A DNA stretch of 64,000 bases from Marivirga aurantiaca (lineage in GTDB: Bacteria; Bacteroidota; Bacteroidia; Cytophagales; Cyclobacteriaceae), in contig NZ_JAEQBW010000001.1 in NCBI RefSeq assembly GCF_016679925.1, forward strand, positions 806,001 through 870,000, written 5' to 3'. Within the stretch, counting starts at the first letter, position 1, and each line of letters starts with the position of its first letter. The position numbers and the translations under genes are program-made. Under the pieces are notes generated by a model. The model did not search any database. It was given only the letters and a program-made list of their open reading frames with translations, and had not been told where the DNA came from. Positions 33,754 through 42,446 of the stretch are shown here, piece after piece.

Positions 33754-34776
33754 TTAGAGAATACTCACCATCACAGGTCTATGATCAGACACATAGTATT
33801 CGTAGCTTGAAATGCAATCATCATAAGTGAGTGTTGTGGCCGATTGAATGTCATTAAAAAGCTCATTGGTAATGAGAATATGATCAAGATGACTGCCATT
33901 GGGCTCCCATGATGGATAGCTTCTGTATTCACTTGGGCCAATAGCTATTTCCATATCTGCAAAGTAGTAATTATCAGTATCTTCAATAAAATCACTAAAG
34001 GTGGTACTGTTTTCATCTATTCCATCATTAAAATCACCTAGAACAATAACTTTCTCATTGGGGAGATTATCATCTATATAGGATTTCAATAATTGACCGG
34101 CTTCTCTTCTTCTCGCAATGTTTTCCGCACCGCCACAGCATTTTAAATGGATGTTCATTAACACTACTACCTGACCATTTATATGCTCTATTGTGGTAAC
34201 AACAGGAGGTCTGTAAAATGCACTGGTATTATTGGGGAAAATAATAGAAAGGTTGCTGATGCTAACAATCTCAGATTCTTTGTATAAATAGCCTAATTCC
34301 TGATCACCACGTACATTGTAGTATTTATAACCCCATCCTGGTAATTGAGAAACCAAAGTTTCCAACTGGTTGGGTTCGGCAATTTCCTGTAAAGCTATAA
34401 TATCAGCATTGGTGTTTTTGATTAGATCAACAACTCTTGTTATAGTGTTATTTTGCCTTTTGGGAAACCATTCTATATTCCATGTAACAATGTCCAGAGT
34501 TTCTTCAGAGAGGCTCGTGTAGCAAGTGTATGCCTCAAAAAGATCCCATTCAATTTCCCCGGTGTCATCTCCATCACCATTGTCATCATTATCATCATCC
34601 TCAGTTCCGTCATCCTCCTCCTCATCTTCACCGGAATTGTCATCATCTTCTTTTTCATCACCTTGACCTGATCCATCCACTATAATAATATTGTCTGTAT
34701 CATCACTGTTACAGGCAGAAAATGACAGTCCTAAAATAACTATTATAACAAGTGAATATCTAAAAGATAAGATCAT
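33754..34776 (-). CDS. Secreted endonuclease/exonuclease/phosphatase lipoprotein with acidic linker
   Basis: A 340-residue protein. The lipoprotein signal ends ILGLSFSAC (C21). Residues about 35-80 are almost purely Asp, Glu, Gly and Asn, a flexible acidic spacer. The catalytic domain follows: DIVTWNIEWFP, DIIALQEIAEP, MNIHLKCCGG, VIVLGDFNDG, SHLDHILIT and SDHRPVMV, which are the full set of EEP motifs (metal-binding Asn, Glu, Asp and catalytic His). Likely a surface-exposed DNase or phosphodiesterase. It follows a second EEP gene by 15 bases. Confidence 0.88.
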   Translation of the reverse strand: MILSFRYSLVIIVILGLSFSACNSDDTDNIIIVDGSGQGDEKEDDDNSGEDEEEDDGTEDDDNDDNGDGDDTGEIEWDLFEAYTCYTSLSEETLDIVTWNIEWFPKRQNNTITRVVDLIKNTNADIIALQEIAEPNQLETLVSQLPGWGYKYYNVRGDQELGYLYKESEIVSISNLSIIFPNNTSAFYRPPVVTTIEHINGQVVVLMNIHLKCCGGAENIARRREAGQLLKSYIDDNLPNEKVIVLGDFNDGIDENSTTFSDFIEDTDNYYFADMEIAIGPSEYRSYPSWEPNGSHLDHILITNELFNDIQSATTLTYDDCISSYEYYVSDHRPVMVSIL

Positions 34777-34791
34777 ATGGTGAAAAATAAA

Positions 34792-35796
34792 TTATTGGCC
34801 TAAAACTATAAAGCTTGGATAGTGATCACTAAATCCGTTTTTAAATACTCCATAAGAAAATGTTCTTAAAGGGGCGCCTCTGTTTTCGCCATCTGCTTCC
34901 CTCATCCATTCAGGAGCATATACTTTGAATGAATTATCAATATAATGGTATTTCTCGCTGTTTTGTTCTAAAAGTGATTTGGAAATAATGATTTGATCAA
35001 ATAAATTCCATGCTCCTTTATAATAAAGTGTGCCAAATCCGTCTTTAAATGTCTTCATTGAAGGGTTATATAAATCCCCTTTTTCTAATTTTTTTATTTT
35101 ACCATCAGCTCGCAAAACTTTCCTTACGCTTTTGTCGGTTGGATCATCATTAAAATCACCCATTAAGATAATTTTTGCTTCAGGATTAATCTGCTGAACA
35201 GAATCTATATTTTTTCTCAATATTTCTGCAGCCATTACTCGCATCTCTTGTTTCCCACCCCTTCTTGAGGGCCAATGGTTCACCACTACATTTAAAGTAT
35301 CACCCGCATATAATCCTTTTACCCAAAGCATATCTCTTGTTTTGAAGTTGGGATTATCGGGATCTTTAAATACTATCTTTTTTGTATGAAATGGTTTAAA
35401 TTTGTCGCTTCTATAAATAAGTGCAACATCTATCCCACGCCCATCAGGAGAGTCGAAGTGAACAATTTGATACTTTTTTGGAGCCATTGCACCTGTTTGT
35501 ACCAAATCTTCTAACACTTTTCTGTTTTCAACTTCTGCCAACCCGACAATATCCGGACCATAGGTCATACTGGAAATCACTTTGGCCATGTTTTCTAATT
35601 TGGACTGGTATCGTTCTATGGTCCATTCATTCTTGCCTTCAGGCAAAAATTCTTCATCACTTATAGTAGGATCATCTTCAGTATCAAATAAATTTTCCAA
35701 ATTGTAAAAAGCCACTACTCCAATAGGCTTTTCCTGAGAGAAACTAGATAGACTGTATAAGAATAATACAATTGTAATCAAATAATTGAGTTTCAT
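34792..35796 (-). CDS. Exported endonuclease/exonuclease/phosphatase family protein
   Basis: The ATG at 35796 (MKLNYLITIVLFLYSLSSFSQ) gives a classical signal peptide; the upstream TTG is rejected. The EEP motifs are VVAFYNLENLFD, DIVGLAEVENR, NVVNHWPSRRGG, ILMGDFNDDP and SDHYPSFIV. The enzyme is probably periplasmic or secreted and cleaves nucleic acid or phosphodiesters. It shares the operon with the lipoprotein EEP gene and is divergent from a TonB receptor, with which it may be co-regulated. Confidence 0.88.
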   Translation of the reverse strand: MKLNYLITIVLFLYSLSSFSQEKPIGVVAFYNLENLFDTEDDPTISDEEFLPEGKNEWTIERYQSKLENMAKVISSMTYGPDIVGLAEVENRKVLEDLVQTGAMAPKKYQIVHFDSPDGRGIDVALIYRSDKFKPFHTKKIVFKDPDNPNFKTRDMLWVKGLYAGDTLNVVVNHWPSRRGGKQEMRVMAAEILRKNIDSVQQINPEAKIILMGDFNDDPTDKSVRKVLRADGKIKKLEKGDLYNPSMKTFKDGFGTLYYKGAWNLFDQIIISKSLLEQNSEKYHYIDNSFKVYAPEWMREADGENRGAPLRTFSYGVFKNGFSDHYPSFIVLGQ

Positions 35797-35821
35797 TTCC
35801 TGATTTTTCTGATTCAAAGGA

Positions 35822-35829
35822 CAAAACTA
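35822..35829 (-). promoter_or_regulatory. -7 box (TAGTTTTG) of the nuclease operon
   Basis: Minus-strand match to TAnnTTTG, 26-33 bases upstream of the chosen ATG. No clear TTG -33 partner. Confidence 0.45.
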
Positions 35830-35912
35830 ATAAATTCAGCTTCATTTTAGCTAATATTAAGGAAGTTAATAATTTAGTAATGTTAAGCTATGATATTTTT
35901 ATATTAATAACG

Positions 35913-35920
35913 TAGCTTTG
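35913..35920 (+). promoter_or_regulatory. -7 box (TAGCTTTG) of the TonB receptor gene
   Basis: Plus-strand match to TAnnTTTG, 26-33 bases upstream of the receptor ATG. Together with the opposite box at 35822 it makes a compact divergent promoter pair. The -33 element is not obvious. Confidence 0.45.
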
Positions 35921-35945
35921 CAAGCTCAAATTAAAGATAAGCTTT

Positions 35946-38660
35946 ATGAAAAAACTTTTACTAAGTATTTTTCTCCTTTTTGTACTATTTGAAGTACAAG
36001 CACAAACAGGGGAAATAAAAGGCACTATTAAAGATACTGAAACAGAGGAACCATTAATTGGAGCCACTGTTATCCTTGAAAATACTCGTTTCGGAACCAC
36101 GGCTGATTTACAAGGTGAATTTACATTGCCCAATGTGCCTTCTGGTAATTACACATTAAAAGTCTCTTATGTAGGCTACGGAACCTACACTTCAAACATT
36201 GAACTTTCAAGCACTCAAACCGTGCTTAATCTTGGTGTTATTACTATGGAGCAATCAACAGTAGGCCTTAAAGAAGTATCGGTTTTTGCCTCCGTAGTGG
36301 AGGATAGAAAGACGCCTGTTGCTATTTCTACCATTAATGCCAAAGAGATTTCTGAGCGCTTTTCTGATTTGGAAATAACTGATATTGTTCAAAATACTCC
36401 TGGGGTTTATTCAATTCAGGGAAGTGGTGGATTTGGAGATAATGAGGTATACATTAGAGGCCTCGATCAAACCAACGTGGCTTTCCTTGTAAATGGTATA
36501 CCAGTAAATGATATGGAAAATGGCCGTATGTATTGGTCAAATTTTGCAGGATTAAGCGAGGTTACCAGACAAACCCAGGTGCAAAGAGGTTTAGGTGCTT
36601 CTAAACTAGCCATTAATGCAATAGGTGGAACTGTCAATATGATTACGAAACCAGCGGAAAGAAAAAAAGGTGGTCAGTTGTCCTATCAGACAGGTACAGG
36701 TGCATGGAATCAAAGAACCAGCTTCTCCTATAATACTGGTCAAAGTAATAATGGATGGGCTTTAAGTTTTCAGGGCTCACGTACAACTTCCAATAGTGGT
36801 TTAATTGGCTTACAAAATAAAAACCAGGGAACCGTTGTACCGGGAGCATTTGTGGATGCATGGTCTTATTATTTGGCAGTTTCGAAGAAAATAAATAAAA
36901 AGCACCAAATTATGTTTTGGGGTTTTGGAGCTCCGGTAAATAGAGGCTCAGCCTTTGTAGTAGATGAAGCTACACGTGAGGAATTTGGTATTACTGATCC
37001 CAATGCAAATGGTATTTTAGGTACTTATCAAGGTGAAATTTACAATGTAAGACAAAATAAAATCAACAAACCATTAATGGCCATGAGTCATTATTGGGAT
37101 ATAGATAAAAGAACAAGTGTAAGCACGAGTTTATACTTTTCTTTTGCAGATGTTTATTCTGTACAGCCGAGAGATGCTGAAAATTCTTTGTTCTTGCCAA
37201 CTCGTACAAAGGATATGATTGGTGAAGAGTTAACTTCCGATAACCTGGTGAACTGGGATTATTTGGCTGCTCAAAACAGATTGCCGGGAGATGAAGTGAC
37301 TATACCATTTCCAAATGGTGATATCAATACACCGGAAGTAACAGGTTTTGCTTCAAAATATTTTGCAGAAGCCAGATATAACAATCATAATTGGATTGGA
37401 TTAATTTCCAACTTTAACAAGAGAATTGATAACCTGAACCTTTTAGCAGGTATTGATTTGAGACATTATAATGGATCTCACTTTGCAAGGGTACATGAAA
37501 CTTTTGGAGGTGATTTTGTAATGAACCGAAGTAATTTTGGTGATAACTATAATAGGTTAAAACCTAATAATATAGCTTATCAAGGTGACAAATTTAACTA
37601 CGATTATGAAGGTGAAGTGAATTGGGCTGCATTGTTTACCCAGGCAGAATACACTTATGATAAATTTACAGCTTTTCTGTCACTGGCAGGAACAAATAGC
37701 TACTACACACGCTATGGTAAATTCTGGAATGACAGACCTGCCTTTGTTGATAATTCCCTTGGTAAATCTGAAACATTGAATTTCTTCACTTATACTGCAA
37801 AGTCAGGTGTCAGTTATACTCCTACTAACAGACATAGAGTATATGTGAATGTTGGTTACTTTATAAGACCTCCATTTTTCGCAGATGTTTTTGCGGATGC
37901 TCGTTACAGTAATACAGTGACAAATAATTTTACTCTGGAAAAAGTAGCTTCTGCTGAAGTAGGATACGGTTATTTATCAAGTAAACTAAGAGCAAATTTC
38001 AATGCTTATTATACCAATTGGTATGATCGAAATGTTCCATTTAATGTTACCGGAGGACAAGGTGGAGATCAGTTGGAAGGTATTGACCAGGGTGGATTTA
38101 TTCCTGTTAATTTGGGAGGAATAGGTTCTTTGTATAAAGGTCTGGAATTTGACTTTACCTATAATGTTCTGCCAAGCTTGGAAATTAATGGATATGCTTC
38201 ATTGGGAGACTGGAAATATACCAGCGGAAGTGATGTATCAGTGATAGCTGAAGGTGATACAGCTATTATAAGTGTGGACTTAGCTGGTTTTCCTGTGGGA
38301 ACAGTAGCGCAAACCACAGCAGGTTTGGGGTTACACTATACGGGTATAAGAAGTATGTATATGGGAGCCAGAATGAACTACGCTGATAGGATTTCTGTCA
38401 GGTTTGCCCCTTCTGATGTAGCACAAGGTTATATAGATGCTGAGCAAATTCAATCCGGATTTGGTGATTATGCTACTGTAGATATTTATATGGGAAGATA
38501 TATCAATTTCAGTGATGAGCTTTCCGGTAGATTATCATTTAGTGTACAGAATATTTTGGATACTGAGTACATCAGGTGGTCAAGTTATTTCTTAAACCAA
38601 TTTCAAAATGGATATGGATATGGAAGAACTTACACAATCGGCCTAAATGTATCATTCTAA
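35946..38660 (+). CDS. TonB-dependent receptor with CarboxypepD_reg-like domain
   Basis: A 904-residue outer-membrane transporter. The signal peptide ends EVQAQ; the regulatory-like domain is GEIKGTIKDTETEEPLIGATVILEN (about 20-100). The plug has TDIVQNTPGVYSIQGSGGFGDNEVYIRG, VAFLVNGIPVND and the LGASKLAINAIGGTVNMITK stretch. The barrel ends YGRTYTIGLNVSF. It has no SusD partner, unlike the 1073-residue SusC above. The following lipoproteins on the same strand and the divergent nucleases suggest transport of products of extracellular nucleic-acid or phosphoester breakdown. Confidence 0.93.
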   Translation: MKKLLLSIFLLFVLFEVQAQTGEIKGTIKDTETEEPLIGATVILENTRFGTTADLQGEFTLPNVPSGNYTLKVSYVGYGTYTSNIELSSTQTVLNLGVITMEQSTVGLKEVSVFASVVEDRKTPVAISTINAKEISERFSDLEITDIVQNTPGVYSIQGSGGFGDNEVYIRGLDQTNVAFLVNGIPVNDMENGRMYWSNFAGLSEVTRQTQVQRGLGASKLAINAIGGTVNMITKPAERKKGGQLSYQTGTGAWNQRTSFSYNTGQSNNGWALSFQGSRTTSNSGLIGLQNKNQGTVVPGAFVDAWSYYLAVSKKINKKHQIMFWGFGAPVNRGSAFVVDEATREEFGITDPNANGILGTYQGEIYNVRQNKINKPLMAMSHYWDIDKRTSVSTSLYFSFADVYSVQPRDAENSLFLPTRTKDMIGEELTSDNLVNWDYLAAQNRLPGDEVTIPFPNGDINTPEVTGFASKYFAEARYNNHNWIGLISNFNKRIDNLNLLAGIDLRHYNGSHFARVHETFGGDFVMNRSNFGDNYNRLKPNNIAYQGDKFNYDYEGEVNWAALFTQAEYTYDKFTAFLSLAGTNSYYTRYGKFWNDRPAFVDNSLGKSETLNFFTYTAKSGVSYTPTNRHRVYVNVGYFIRPPFFADVFADARYSNTVTNNFTLEKVASAEVGYGYLSSKLRANFNAYYTNWYDRNVPFNVTGGQGGDQLEGIDQGGFIPVNLGGIGSLYKGLEFDFTYNVLPSLEINGYASLGDWKYTSGSDVSVIAEGDTAIISVDLAGFPVGTVAQTTAGLGLHYTGIRSMYMGARMNYADRISVRFAPSDVAQGYIDAEQIQSGFGDYATVDIYMGRYINFSDELSGRLSFSVQNILDTEYIRWSSYFLNQFQNGYGYGRTYTIGLNVSF

Positions 38661-38674
38661 ACATAAAAATTATA

Positions 38675-38702
38675 GAAGGCTTAATCTTATAAAAGCCTTT
38701 GT
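38675..38702 (+). terminator. Weak hairpin after the receptor gene
   Basis: AAGGCTT-N10-AAGCCTT followed by TTG rather than a full T-run. It could be a partial terminator or attenuator that lowers expression of the downstream lipoprotein genes relative to the receptor. Confidence 0.4.
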
Positions 38703-38721
38703 ATCATAACAATTTATTAAT

Positions 38722-39729
38722 ATGAAAAATATTTATTTTATAATAATAGGCCTACTTATAATTGGGACTTCCTGTGAGGAACAACCGGATTATGTAATTA
38801 ATGAGGGGCCATTTGCTTCTTATTATCCGGTAACTACAGCTGTTTTTTCTGAGAAGGAAGAGGAATCAATGACTGTGTTTATCGAATCGACAGGATCTTT
38901 AAAAAGTAATTCAACAGTATATGTTAAAGTTCCTAACGATCCAAGCATCTATACAGAACCGGCTTACGATCCTTTTACTAAAGAGATTCCGGTAGTAATA
39001 TCTGCTGAGACTCGCATAGGATCATTTATCCTTTCCTATAGGAATAATGCTACAACACAGAAACAAGAGATTTTTGATTTCGAAATAGTAAGAACTACAG
39101 GAGAAATCAATGATGTGGCAACTAAGTTATTTCAATTAAAGGTTATTGATGATGAGTTTAGGATTGCTGTTGATACTACAGTTGTTCTTGCAGCACCTTC
39201 TCTCGAGGATTTTAATTCTGAAGAGGATGGTTTTTGTGATGCGGATATAACCGCACCTGCGGGATGGACTCCCTATTCGTTGGGCAGTATTAACTCTTGG
39301 ATGTGTTCGTTCGATGGAAGAGGAGCAAGCGGTGAAGATGGTGATATCGCTATGGAAATGAATAATTTTAATTCCCCTGATGGTGAAGCTGCAGATGATT
39401 GGTTAATTACACCAAAGTTGAATTTAGCAGGGTCTGAAAAAGTGTTTTCCTTTAGTTCCGTATTACGTTATGAAGGAACTGAAATGACAATCAAATACTC
39501 AACAACTTATGTACCTGGTTCAGTCCCTACAGAATTTGAGTGGATTGATTTACCTGAAGCCACAGCAGCTTTTGATTCAGATACACAGTCTTTTGATTTT
39601 GTAGAAAGTGGAGATATAGATTTATCTGATTTACCGGATGAAATTTATATTGCCTTTCACTATACCTCTGTTGGTGCAGGTTCAGGTGAATCTTCTGTTG
39701 CAAGAATTGATAATTTTCAAATTAAATAA
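38722..39729 (+). CDS. Choice-of-anchor J-type surface lipoprotein
   Basis: A 335-residue lipoprotein (MKNIYFIIIGLLIIGTSCEE, C18). After an N-terminal region of about 150 residues with a beta-sandwich look, the C-terminal half has the choice-of-anchor J pattern: APSLEDFNSEED, GWTPYSLGSINSWMC, DDWLITPKLNLAG and IYIAFHYTSVG ... ARIDNFQI. These jelly-roll modules bind ligands or glycans in exported proteins. No type IX sorting domain is present. Two bases separate it from the next gene. Confidence 0.78.
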   Translation: MKNIYFIIIGLLIIGTSCEEQPDYVINEGPFASYYPVTTAVFSEKEEESMTVFIESTGSLKSNSTVYVKVPNDPSIYTEPAYDPFTKEIPVVISAETRIGSFILSYRNNATTQKQEIFDFEIVRTTGEINDVATKLFQLKVIDDEFRIAVDTTVVLAAPSLEDFNSEEDGFCDADITAPAGWTPYSLGSINSWMCSFDGRGASGEDGDIAMEMNNFNSPDGEAADDWLITPKLNLAGSEKVFSFSSVLRYEGTEMTIKYSTTYVPGSVPTEFEWIDLPEATAAFDSDTQSFDFVESGDIDLSDLPDEIYIAFHYTSVGAGSGESSVARIDNFQIK

Positions 39730-39731
39730 CT

Positions 39732-41840
39732 ATGAAATTGAAAAATATAAGTTTTCTCCTTTTATCCTTTCTCCTTCTTTTTACAGCTTGTAAAGAAGAT
39801 GAAACGAAAGTGGATAATACGTTAAGGGTTGCTTTTAAAGAATTTAACGGTTCTATTACCGATCTTTCTGAAGTGCAACAGGTGAATATAGTAGCTTCAA
39901 AGGCTGCGGAAAGTGAAATTGTTATTCAAATTGATGTTTTACAGGATTGTGGTGGGGATGTATCGGATTACATTTTTAAAGCTAAGGATGGTTCGGAAAT
40001 CACCCCATCTGCGGAAGGTAAGTTAACATTAAGTATTCCATCAGGAGAAAAATCAACTTATTTTACAGTGCAATCTGAAAAGGATGAAATACCTGCGGGG
40101 GCTGAAGGAATGATTTTTAATCTTGCAGAAGTTGAAAATGCTGCTTTGAATGATACCCACCTTAATTTTGAATTAAGAATAGGTACAGAGGCTGGTTTCA
40201 TAGGTGCTGATTATGTTCAGGATTTTGAAAATTGCGCCAATAGTTCCACCTCTGCTGATTTTTATACATACCATGCAGAAGGTAGCAAGACTGACAGAAG
40301 CTGGGGATGCAGGGCTGTAGGAAATGCAAGTACAACCGCAATGGTGGCCAATGCATTTGGTGGCGATGCCGGTACAGTGGATGCATGGCTCATCAGTACC
40401 AAAAAGTTCGACTTTACCACTGCAACTGAAAAAGCAATTACTATGGAAATTCAATCTTCATTTAGTGGTAATGGAGAGTTGGAGGTTTTATGGTCGGAAG
40501 ATTTTTGCGGAGCAGGTAATCCTTCAGTGGCCAATTGGGTAAATCTTTCAGCTTTAGAAAGCCAATTTCCTGCCAAGGGTTCAAAAGAATATACTACCAT
40601 TTCAACCAACCTTTCTCAGTTATTGGGAAAAACCTTTTATTTGGCATTTCGCTTTACTGGAGCATCTGCTGACAATTCTGTTTCTTACGAAATAGATAAT
40701 TTAAAACTGGGTAAAGCTGAAGACGGAGGAGATAATGGTGATGGAGATGGAACCAGCTTTTCTACAAAATTCGAAGAATGCACTGAGGATTTTTCTATCC
40801 CTTCAGGTTTTATTGAGGAGTTTTTGACGGCTAAAACAGATAGGGGATGGGGCTGTAGAAGTTTTGGAATTGATGATTCCAGAGCTGTTCAGGCTTCCGC
40901 GTTTGGTGGAGATGCCGGAGAAGATAATGCATGGTTAATTATAGATCAATCATTCGATTTTTCTGAGTTAACTTCGGTGAATTTTTTATTCTCAATTTAT
41001 TCAAACTTTTCAGGCCCGGGAGAAGTCATCGTTCAGTATTCTGAGAACTATTCCGGTAGTGGTAGTCCTGAAAGTGTCACATGGACAGCTATTGATCAAA
41101 TTAATAGCAAAATGCCTGCAGCGGGTAGTAAAGAATGGGTGGAAATCAATGAAAATGTTGATGAGCTTGGTGGTAAAACAGTTTATATTGCTTTCCAATT
41201 TGTTGGAGCAAATAATGAAGCTTCATCATCATGGGCTATTGACGATTTAGCCATTAATGACCCTGATTTTAGCGGTGGAGGAGATGACAATGATGGAGGT
41301 TCTACAGATGGCATTACCGAGTTTGATACTGATTTTGAAGGTTGTACTGCTGATTTTGCCACACCTGCAGGATTTATAGAAGTTTTCGAAACTGCTAAAA
41401 CTGATAGAGGATGGGGATGTAGAAGTTTTGGATTGGAAGATTCAAGGGCCGTTCAGGCATCTGCATTTGGCGGAGAAGAAGGCGAGGATAATACATGGTT
41501 AATTATAGAAGATAAATTTGACTTTACAGGTCTTAGTAATGTGAACTTCTTATTTTCTGCTTATTCCAATTTTGATGGACCCGGAGAGGTAATTGTTCAG
41601 TATTCCACTAATTACTCCGGATCAGGAAGTCCTTCAGCAGCAAGCTGGACAGCTATTAGTCAGATTAATAGCAAAATGCCTGCACCGGGAAGTAAAGAGT
41701 GGGTAGCCATCAATGAAGATGTTGCAGAACTTGGTGGTAAGTCTGTTTATATTGCTTTCCAATTTGTTGGAGCTAATAATGGAGCTTCCTCATCATGGGC
41801 AATTGATAATTTAGCTATTAACAATCCTTCTGCTTTTTAA
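39732..41840 (+). CDS. Surface lipoprotein with three tandem choice-of-anchor J repeats
   Basis: A 702-residue lipoprotein (LLLFTAC, C20). After an N-terminal domain of about 150 residues come three repeats starting near residues 154, 341 and 529, each about 175 residues plus a Gly/Asp-rich linker (EDGGDNGDGDG, GGGDDNDGG). Each repeat has the pattern DRxWGCR, A(F)GG(D/E)xG, xxAWLI, NSKMPAxGSKEW and SSSWAIDxLAI. Repeats 2 and 3 are close at DNA level too, which points to recent duplication. Likely an adhesin or capture protein that serves the receptor upstream. It ends at a strong terminator. Confidence 0.8.
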   Translation: MKLKNISFLLLSFLLLFTACKEDETKVDNTLRVAFKEFNGSITDLSEVQQVNIVASKAAESEIVIQIDVLQDCGGDVSDYIFKAKDGSEITPSAEGKLTLSIPSGEKSTYFTVQSEKDEIPAGAEGMIFNLAEVENAALNDTHLNFELRIGTEAGFIGADYVQDFENCANSSTSADFYTYHAEGSKTDRSWGCRAVGNASTTAMVANAFGGDAGTVDAWLISTKKFDFTTATEKAITMEIQSSFSGNGELEVLWSEDFCGAGNPSVANWVNLSALESQFPAKGSKEYTTISTNLSQLLGKTFYLAFRFTGASADNSVSYEIDNLKLGKAEDGGDNGDGDGTSFSTKFEECTEDFSIPSGFIEEFLTAKTDRGWGCRSFGIDDSRAVQASAFGGDAGEDNAWLIIDQSFDFSELTSVNFLFSIYSNFSGPGEVIVQYSENYSGSGSPESVTWTAIDQINSKMPAAGSKEWVEINENVDELGGKTVYIAFQFVGANNEASSSWAIDDLAINDPDFSGGGDDNDGGSTDGITEFDTDFEGCTADFATPAGFIEVFETAKTDRGWGCRSFGLEDSRAVQASAFGGEEGEDNTWLIIEDKFDFTGLSNVNFLFSAYSNFDGPGEVIVQYSTNYSGSGSPSAASWTAISQINSKMPAPGSKEWVAINEDVAELGGKSVYIAFQFVGANNGASSSWAIDNLAINNPSAF

Positions 41841-41870
41841 TAAGTTAAAATATAATATTCAATAAAGTTT

Positions 41871-41904
41871 AAAGGCTTTGAGATAATCTCTCAAAGCCTT
41901 TTTT
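41871..41904. terminator. Strong terminator between convergent lipoprotein and mgsA genes
   Basis: AAAGGCTTTGAGA-taa-TCTCAAAGCCTTTT, a perfect 13-base stem with a three-base loop and a T-run on the plus strand. On the minus strand the tail is weaker, so it serves mainly the lipoprotein operon. Confidence 0.92.
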
Positions 41905-41966
41905 CATTTACTTAAGCGGGAAAGCTTTTATATGGATTTAATTCTGATTTGAATTATGATCTTCTC

Positions 41967-42341
41967 TTACTCTTGATGCTTTTTCCATATGGCATCCAAA
42001 AGCAACTGTGCTGTGGCCGGATTGGTCGCAATAGGAATATTATGTACATCGCAAATCCTCATCAACATCTGTACGTCAGGTTCATGCGGATGCTTTCCTA
42101 ATGGGTCCCGGAAGAACAGCACCATGTCAAGTTTTTTCTCAGCGGCCATAGCTGCAATTTGGGCATCACCTCCCACAGGCCCAGAAAGTAGCTTAGTGAC
42201 TACCAAACCACTATTTTCTGCATACTTTCCTGTGGTTCCTGTTGCAACTAAGTCAACAGCATTGAGTTTGCTTTTATTTCTCATTAGAAAAGCGACCATC
42301 TCTGGTTTCTTACCATCATGGGCGATAACTGCTATTTTCAT
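41967..42341 (-). CDS. mgsA: Methylglyoxal synthase
   Basis: A 124-residue enzyme that converts dihydroxyacetone phosphate to methylglyoxal and phosphate, a bypass of lower glycolysis. IAVIAHDGKK carries H8, LVATGTTG binds phosphate, GPVGGDAQIAA has the catalytic D59, and FFRDPLGKHPHEPDV has the conserved Asp and His. It lacks the extra C-terminal residues of the E. coli enzyme, which is common. Stands alone. Confidence 0.95.
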   Translation of the reverse strand: MKIAVIAHDGKKPEMVAFLMRNKSKLNAVDLVATGTTGKYAENSGLVVTKLLSGPVGGDAQIAAMAAEKKLDMVLFFRDPLGKHPHEPDVQMLMRICDVHNIPIATNPATAQLLLDAIWKKHQE

Positions 42342-42446
42342 TTTGTTTGATTATATGGATTCTACAAATAAACAAAGGCTAGTCATTTGATTCTGATTTT
42401 CAATAAGTCGCCAATGATTCTCTTATAATTGCCTAATAGGCTCTAT

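Noticed and set aside
39732-41840. Type IX secretion C-terminal sorting domain on the repeat lipoprotein
   Set aside because: The protein ends directly after the third repeat (DNLAINNPSAF) and the N-terminus is a lipoprotein signal; no sorting domain is present.
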